From the NCBI GenBank assembly GCA_007123575.1, contig SKKV01000164.1, positions 1 through 53,591 of the forward strand: a stretch of 53,591 nt of DNA, written 5' to 3'. Position 1 is the stretch's first letter; every line of letters begins with the position of its first letter. The position numbers were made by a program, and so were the translations under genes. Below the pieces are notes generated by a model, which saw nothing but the letters and a program-made list of their open reading frames with translations, did not search any database and was not told the DNA's origin. The stretch is from Wenzhouxiangella sp. (GTDB lineage Bacteria; Pseudomonadota; Gammaproteobacteria; Xanthomonadales; Wenzhouxiangellaceae). This document shows positions 50,019-53,591 of the stretch, one piece after another.

Positions 50019-52019
50019 ATGGCATCGGAAACTGCAGGATCGAACGGCTGGAAACACTGGCGCCTGGAATCCGATATCGACAAGGTCGCCTGGCTGTACA
50101 TCGACCGCGGCGACGAGAAGGTCAACAGCCTGGGCACGGAAGTGCTGGCCGAATTCGAACAAATCATCAGCCGACTGGAAAGCGAAAAGCCGACCGGCCT
50201 GGTCCTGATGTCGGGCAAAGCGCGCAATTTTATCGTCGGCGCCGATGTACGCGAATTCGACGCGACTGACAACGTTGCCGAGCTCGAGGAAAACGTGCGC
50301 AAGGTTCACGGCCTGTTTCAGCGCGTCGAGGACCTGCCTTTCCCCACCGTGGTTGCCTTCGAAGGCTACTGCCTGGGAGGCGGGCTGGAGCTGTCGCTGT
50401 GCTTCGACTGGCGTATCGCCCTGGACGCGGATCACACCCGGGTCGGGTTCCCCGAAGTCAACCTCGGGATTTTTCCAGGCTTTGGCGGCTCGGGCCGCTC
50501 GATCAAGGCCATGGGCGGGCTGAATGCCATGCAGATCATGCTGACCGGCAAGATGCTCAGGGCGCGGCCGGCCAAGGCGATGGGCTTGATCAACCAGACC
50601 GTGGACAAGCATGGTTCACTGCGCTGGGCGGCCCGTAACGCGGTGCTCAAGAAAAAGCGTGCCCCGAAGCCGCCGCTGAAGGCGCGCCTGACCACCTTGG
50701 GCCCGGTCCGCAAGTTTCTGGCTGGACAGATGCGCAAGCAGGTCGGCCGCAAGGCCAGGCGCGAACACTACCCGGCGCCGTATGAACTGATCGACGCGTT
50801 CGAGGCCAGCGGCAACTCGCAGGCCGCGATGATCCGGGCAGAAGGTGACAAGGTGCCGCGCCTGCTGGCCGGCGATACGTCACGCAATCTGAGGCGTGTT
50901 TTCCGGTTAATGGAAGAACTCAAGGCCCAGGGCAAGCGCAGCGATTTCAAGGCCCGGCGCGTGCATGTGATCGGCGCCGGCGTGATGGGTGGCGACATTG
51001 CTGCCTGGTGCGCGGTGCGCGGCCTGGAGGTCACCCTGCAGGACCGCGAGCTGAAATACATCGAGCCGGCGCTGAAACGCGCCAAGAGCCTGTTCAAGCG
51101 TCGCTTGAAGAAACCCGAAGCCGTGGCTGCGGCACAGTCCCGCCTGGTCGCCGATGTCGACGGCCAGGGGGTCAAGCGCGCCGACGTGATCATCGAGGCC
51201 ATTTACGAAAACCGCGACGCCAAGCGCGAGCTGTTCGAAAAGCTCAAGCCGGACCTGCAGCCCCATACCCTGTTAGCCACCAATACCTCGGCCATCCCGC
51301 TGGCCGAGCTGTCCGACGTATTCGACGATCCCAGCCGGCTCATCGGCCTGCACTTTTTCAACCCGGTGGCGCAGATGCCGCTGGTTGAAATTGTCTACGA
51401 CGAAAAATCCAACCCGGACCGGGTCAACGACGGCTCCAGTTTTGCCACCCAGATCGGCAAGTACGCGTTGCCGGTCACCTCAACTCCCGGATTTCTGGTC
51501 AATCGCGTGCTGGCGCCCTACATGCGTAATGCCATGGCCCTGCATCGCGAGGGCACGCCGCGCGAGGCCATCGACAAGGCCGCCGAGCAGTTCGGCATGC
51601 CGATGGGCCCGGTTGAGCTGGCCGACACCGTCGGCCTTGACGTGGGCCTGGGCGTGATTGAAACCCTGATGGGTGAAAGTGCGGCCGAGGACAAGAAAGT
51701 GCTGGAAAAAATGGTCAAGGCCGGCAAGAAGGGCAAGAAGACCGGCGAAGGCTTTTACCGCTGGAAGAAAGGCAAGCCGCAGCGCGATCCAAAGGCCCAC
51801 GAAGGCCATGATCTGGATGCACTGGCGGCCAAGCTGATGCAACCCTACTTTGACGAGTGCAAGGCCTGCCTGGCCGACGAGGTCGTCGAGTCCGCCGACC
51901 TGCTCGATGCCGGCATGATCTTCGGAACCGGCTTTGCGCCATTCCGGGGCGGCCCCCTGCACTACCTTGAATCCCGTGACGGCACGACCGGCACAACCGA
52001 CAACGAGGAGTCTTCCTGA
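50019..52019 (+). CDS. fadJ: Fatty acid oxidation complex alpha subunit (FadJ-like)
   Basis: This bifunctional enzyme has an enoyl-CoA hydratase part and a 3-hydroxyacyl-CoA dehydrogenase part. The hydratase part (about 1-200) has GKARNFIVGADVREF and GGGLELSLCFDWRIALDADH with the catalytic Glu; a second Glu lies in GFPEVNLGIFPGFGG. The dehydrogenase part has the NAD fold HVIGAGVMGGDIAAW (about 310) and the catalytic region GLHFFNPVAQMPLVEIV. The 666 residues are somewhat shorter than E. coli FadB/FadJ. GGAG precedes the ATG by 10 nt. The last base of its stop is the first base of the fadI ATG. Confidence 0.92.
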   Translation: MASETAGSNGWKHWRLESDIDKVAWLYIDRGDEKVNSLGTEVLAEFEQIISRLESEKPTGLVLMSGKARNFIVGADVREFDATDNVAELEENVRKVHGLFQRVEDLPFPTVVAFEGYCLGGGLELSLCFDWRIALDADHTRVGFPEVNLGIFPGFGGSGRSIKAMGGLNAMQIMLTGKMLRARPAKAMGLINQTVDKHGSLRWAARNAVLKKKRAPKPPLKARLTTLGPVRKFLAGQMRKQVGRKARREHYPAPYELIDAFEASGNSQAAMIRAEGDKVPRLLAGDTSRNLRRVFRLMEELKAQGKRSDFKARRVHVIGAGVMGGDIAAWCAVRGLEVTLQDRELKYIEPALKRAKSLFKRRLKKPEAVAAAQSRLVADVDGQGVKRADVIIEAIYENRDAKRELFEKLKPDLQPHTLLATNTSAIPLAELSDVFDDPSRLIGLHFFNPVAQMPLVEIVYDEKSNPDRVNDGSSFATQIGKYALPVTSTPGFLVNRVLAPYMRNAMALHREGTPREAIDKAAEQFGMPMGPVELADTVGLDVGLGVIETLMGESAAEDKKVLEKMVKAGKKGKKTGEGFYRWKKGKPQRDPKAHEGHDLDALAAKLMQPYFDECKACLADEVVESADLLDAGMIFGTGFAPFRGGPLHYLESRDGTTGTTDNEESS

Positions 52020-53299
52020 TGTCTGAGACAAGTCTGCGCAAGATCGCCATCATCGGCGGCAGCCGCATTCCGTTCTGCCGATCCAACTCGCTGTATGCCG
52101 ATCAGACCAACCTGGACATGCTGTCGGCAGCCATCCAGGGCGTGGTTGACCGGTTCGGTCTGGAAGGCAAGCAGATTGACCAGGTACTGGCCGGTGCGGT
52201 CACGACCCATTCCAAGGACTGGAACCTGGCCCGAGAAGCCGTCTTGTCGACCAGCCTGTCGCCGCTGACCTCGGCAATAACCATGCAACAAGCCTGCGGT
52301 ACCAGCCTGCAGGGTGCCTTGCTTGCGGGCAGCCAGATTGCTGCCGGTGACATCGATTGCGCGATCGTTGGCGGCACCGACACCACCAGCGATGCACCGG
52401 TGGTCTTCCAGCGTCGTTTCGCGCAGCGCCTGATCAAGCTCTCTCGCGCCCGTTCCCTGGGACAGAAGCTGGGCGCGTTCAAAGGCTTTTCCTTCGGCGA
52501 GTTGAAGCCGCAGCCGCCGCGCAACAGCGAACCGCGCACCGGCTTGTCGATGGGCCAGCACTGCGAGCGCATGGCCAAGGAATGGGAGATCGGCCGCGCC
52601 GAGCAGGACGAGTTGGCCCTGGAAAGCCACCAGCGGGCAGCCGCTGCCTGGGAATCCGGGTTTTTTGACGACCTGGTCATCTCTCACGGTGGCGTTGTGC
52701 GCGATAACAACGTGCGCCCGGACAGCAGCCTGGACAAGCTTTCCAGCCTGAAGCCGGCTTTCGATCGCAAGCACGGCAGCCTCACCGCCGGTAACTCGTC
52801 CAGCCTGACCGACGGTGCCGCCGCGGTGCTGCTGGCCTCCGAGGACTGGGCAAAGAAAAACGACCTGCCGGTCACGGCTTGGCTGACCTTCGGCCGCACG
52901 GCTTCAGTGGATTTCGTCAACAAGGATGAAGGCCTGCTGATGGCGCCGGCCGTAGCCGTGGCTGAAATGCTGACCCGGGCCAATCTGAAGCTGCAGGATT
53001 TCGACTTCTACGAAATCCACGAAGCTTTTGCCGCCCAGGTGCTGTGCACGCTCAAGGCCTGGGAGTCAGAGCGTTTCTGTCGCGAGCGCCTGGGCCTGGA
53101 CGGCGCGCTGGGCAGCATCGACCGTTCGAAGATGAACGTCCGCGGCGGCTCGGTGGCCATCGGCCATCCCTTTGCCGCCACCGGCGCGCGCATCCTGTCG
53201 ACCCTGGCCGCTATCCTCGAAGAAGCCGGCTCCGGCCGCGGTCTGATCTCCATCTGCACCGCCGGCGGCATGGGCGTCTCAGCCATCGTCGAGCGCTGA
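52019..53299 (+). CDS. fadI: Acetyl-CoA acyltransferase, fatty acid oxidation beta subunit (FadI-like)
   Basis: This thiolase completes each beta-oxidation cycle, cleaving 3-ketoacyl-CoA into acetyl-CoA and a shorter acyl-CoA. The 426-residue protein has the nucleophile Cys in MQQACGTSLQGALLAGS, a TAGNSSSLTDGAAAVLLAS motif, the His in YEIHEAFAAQV, GHPFAATGARI, and the second Cys in ISICTAGGMGVSA. It overlaps fadJ by one base (TGATG), which suggests coupled translation and a 1:1 complex. The length and pairing favour the FadI branch over FadA. Confidence 0.94.
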   Translation: MSETSLRKIAIIGGSRIPFCRSNSLYADQTNLDMLSAAIQGVVDRFGLEGKQIDQVLAGAVTTHSKDWNLAREAVLSTSLSPLTSAITMQQACGTSLQGALLAGSQIAAGDIDCAIVGGTDTTSDAPVVFQRRFAQRLIKLSRARSLGQKLGAFKGFSFGELKPQPPRNSEPRTGLSMGQHCERMAKEWEIGRAEQDELALESHQRAAAAWESGFFDDLVISHGGVVRDNNVRPDSSLDKLSSLKPAFDRKHGSLTAGNSSSLTDGAAAVLLASEDWAKKNDLPVTAWLTFGRTASVDFVNKDEGLLMAPAVAVAEMLTRANLKLQDFDFYEIHEAFAAQVLCTLKAWESERFCRERLGLDGALGSIDRSKMNVRGGSVAIGHPFAATGARILSTLAAILEEAGSGRGLISICTAGGMGVSAIVER

Positions 53300-53334
53300 A
53301 GCCCACCTGCCCTTTTGGCGAACAGGCTTCTTTT
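53299..53334 (+). terminator. Possible terminator after fadI
   Basis: AAGCC (53299-53303) pairs with GGCTT (53325-53329), with an inner GCC/GGC stem around CTTTT, and CTTTT follows at 53330. It begins at the fadI stop codon. The short stem with an internal loop makes it only a weak candidate. Confidence 0.35.
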
Positions 53335-53359
53335 CGTCGATTGTGGAAAAGATAAAATC

Positions 53360-53400
53360 TTCATCACGCAAAGACGCCAAGACGCGAAGGAAAAGAACGA
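53360..53400. repeat. GCAAAGACGCCAAGACGCGAAGG-type intergenic repeat
   Basis: The stretch around 53361-53394 contains TCATCACGCAAAGACGCC and then AAGACGCGAAGG. I recognise this as a widespread intergenic word in many bacterial genomes (reverse sense: CTTTGCGTGAT), of unknown origin. On the minus strand its open frame gives the familiar pseudo-peptide ASWRLCVMKI, which is not a real protein. A weaker relative is seen near dinB at about 36371-36458. Confidence 0.5.
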
Positions 53401-53431
53401 GTGGTCCTTCAATCTAATAGTTTAGGGTTCA

Positions 53432-53529
53432 GTTGGTCTGTCAGCGTTCAGGGCAAGGCGCGGCTCGCAGTGAATGGCCGTAGCCCTTCACAAGAGCCGG
53501 AACGCAGCCATGGACGCTGACAGGCCAAC
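53432..53529. repeat. Long nested palindrome at the right edge
   Basis: GTTGGTCTGTCAGCGTTCA (53432-53450) and TGGACGCTGACAGGCCAAC (53511-53529) are inverted copies matching at 17 of 19 positions. Between them CGGCTC (53461-53466) pairs with GAGCCG (53494-53499) and GTGAA (53470-53474) with TTCAC (53487-53491). The whole can fold as one branched hairpin. The flank to 53591 (cttcgggcgctcctg, ctgcagggc) looks like more repeat material cut by the window end. No gene was found in 53300-53591. Confidence 0.5.
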
Positions 53530-53591
53530 CCTTCGGGCGCTCCTGTGGCACTCCGCTGCAGGGCAGGCAACGCAGGCTTTGCGGTTTCGAG

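Noticed and set aside
53008-53412. 134-residue minus-strand frame at the fadI end
   Set aside because: It is made of antisense fadI and the ASWRLCVMKI pseudo-peptide from the intergenic repeat.
1-53591. CRISPR arrays, tRNA or rRNA genes, insertion-sequence transposases
   Set aside because: No regularly spaced repeats, tRNA-like folds or transposase motifs were seen in the gaps between genes.

Overview
The window reads as chromosome from a GC-rich gammaproteobacterium of the Xanthomonadales/Wenzhouxiangella kind. The support is gene order: pabB lies between fabF and pabC in the fatty-acid cluster and pilZ follows holB, there is a PutA without an N-terminal DNA-binding domain, a caa3-type cytochrome oxidase, and a secB-gpsA / gpmI-envC-yibQ neighbourhood. 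The genus is an inference. No rRNA, tRNA or CRISPR was seen.

Layout. 1-900: a DUF4253 gene that looks decayed, then an AT-rich inverted repeat. 908-5101: a class II (B12-dependent) ribonucleotide reductase split into NrdJa and NrdJb. NrdJa carries a 376-residue LAGLIDADG intein placed directly before the catalytic thiyl-radical cysteine. Its upstream region holds two NrdR boxes 32 bp apart and a perfect DnaA box. 5102-12660: trmL, gpsA, secB, a membrane rhodanese, gpmI, envC, a CtpA-type protease and yibQ. 12642-18046: a sulfotransferase, an AbgT transporter, a secreted protein, DUF1820, a rhomboid protease and GspB. 18052-22836: an ExeA/GspA ATPase and PutA. 23065-27954: DUF2244 and a cytochrome c oxidase operon (coxB fused to cytochrome c, coxA, a 45-residue membrane protein, ctaG, coxC) whose terminator lies inside the 3' end of lhr. 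27980-33389: lhr, a lipoprotein, and a glutamate-cysteine-ligase-like enzyme fused to two CBS domains. 33555-37696: fadD, dinB and a class V aminotransferase.

37710-49138 is one long minus-strand cluster: yceD-rpmF-plsX-fabH-fabD-fabG-acpP-fabF-pabB-pabC-mltG-tmk-holB-pilZ. It joins fatty-acid and phospholipid initiation, the p-aminobenzoate step of folate synthesis, cell-wall turnover, dTMP supply and a clamp-loader subunit; many neighbours overlap by 1-4 nt. It starts at a promoter whose -10 is only about 10 nt from the yceD start codon, suggesting a nearly leaderless transcript. maf (yceF) is divergent from it. A 148-bp element with 20-bp terminal inverted repeats and nested hairpins follows, then fadJ-fadI for beta-oxidation. 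The last 290 bp hold intergenic repeats and a large palindrome cut by the window edge.

The most notable features are the intein in the RNR active site, the paired NrdR/DnaA control region, the MITE-like element at 49815-49962, the ligase-CBS fusion, and a PabB with Ala where the E. coli-type enzyme has its catalytic Lys.
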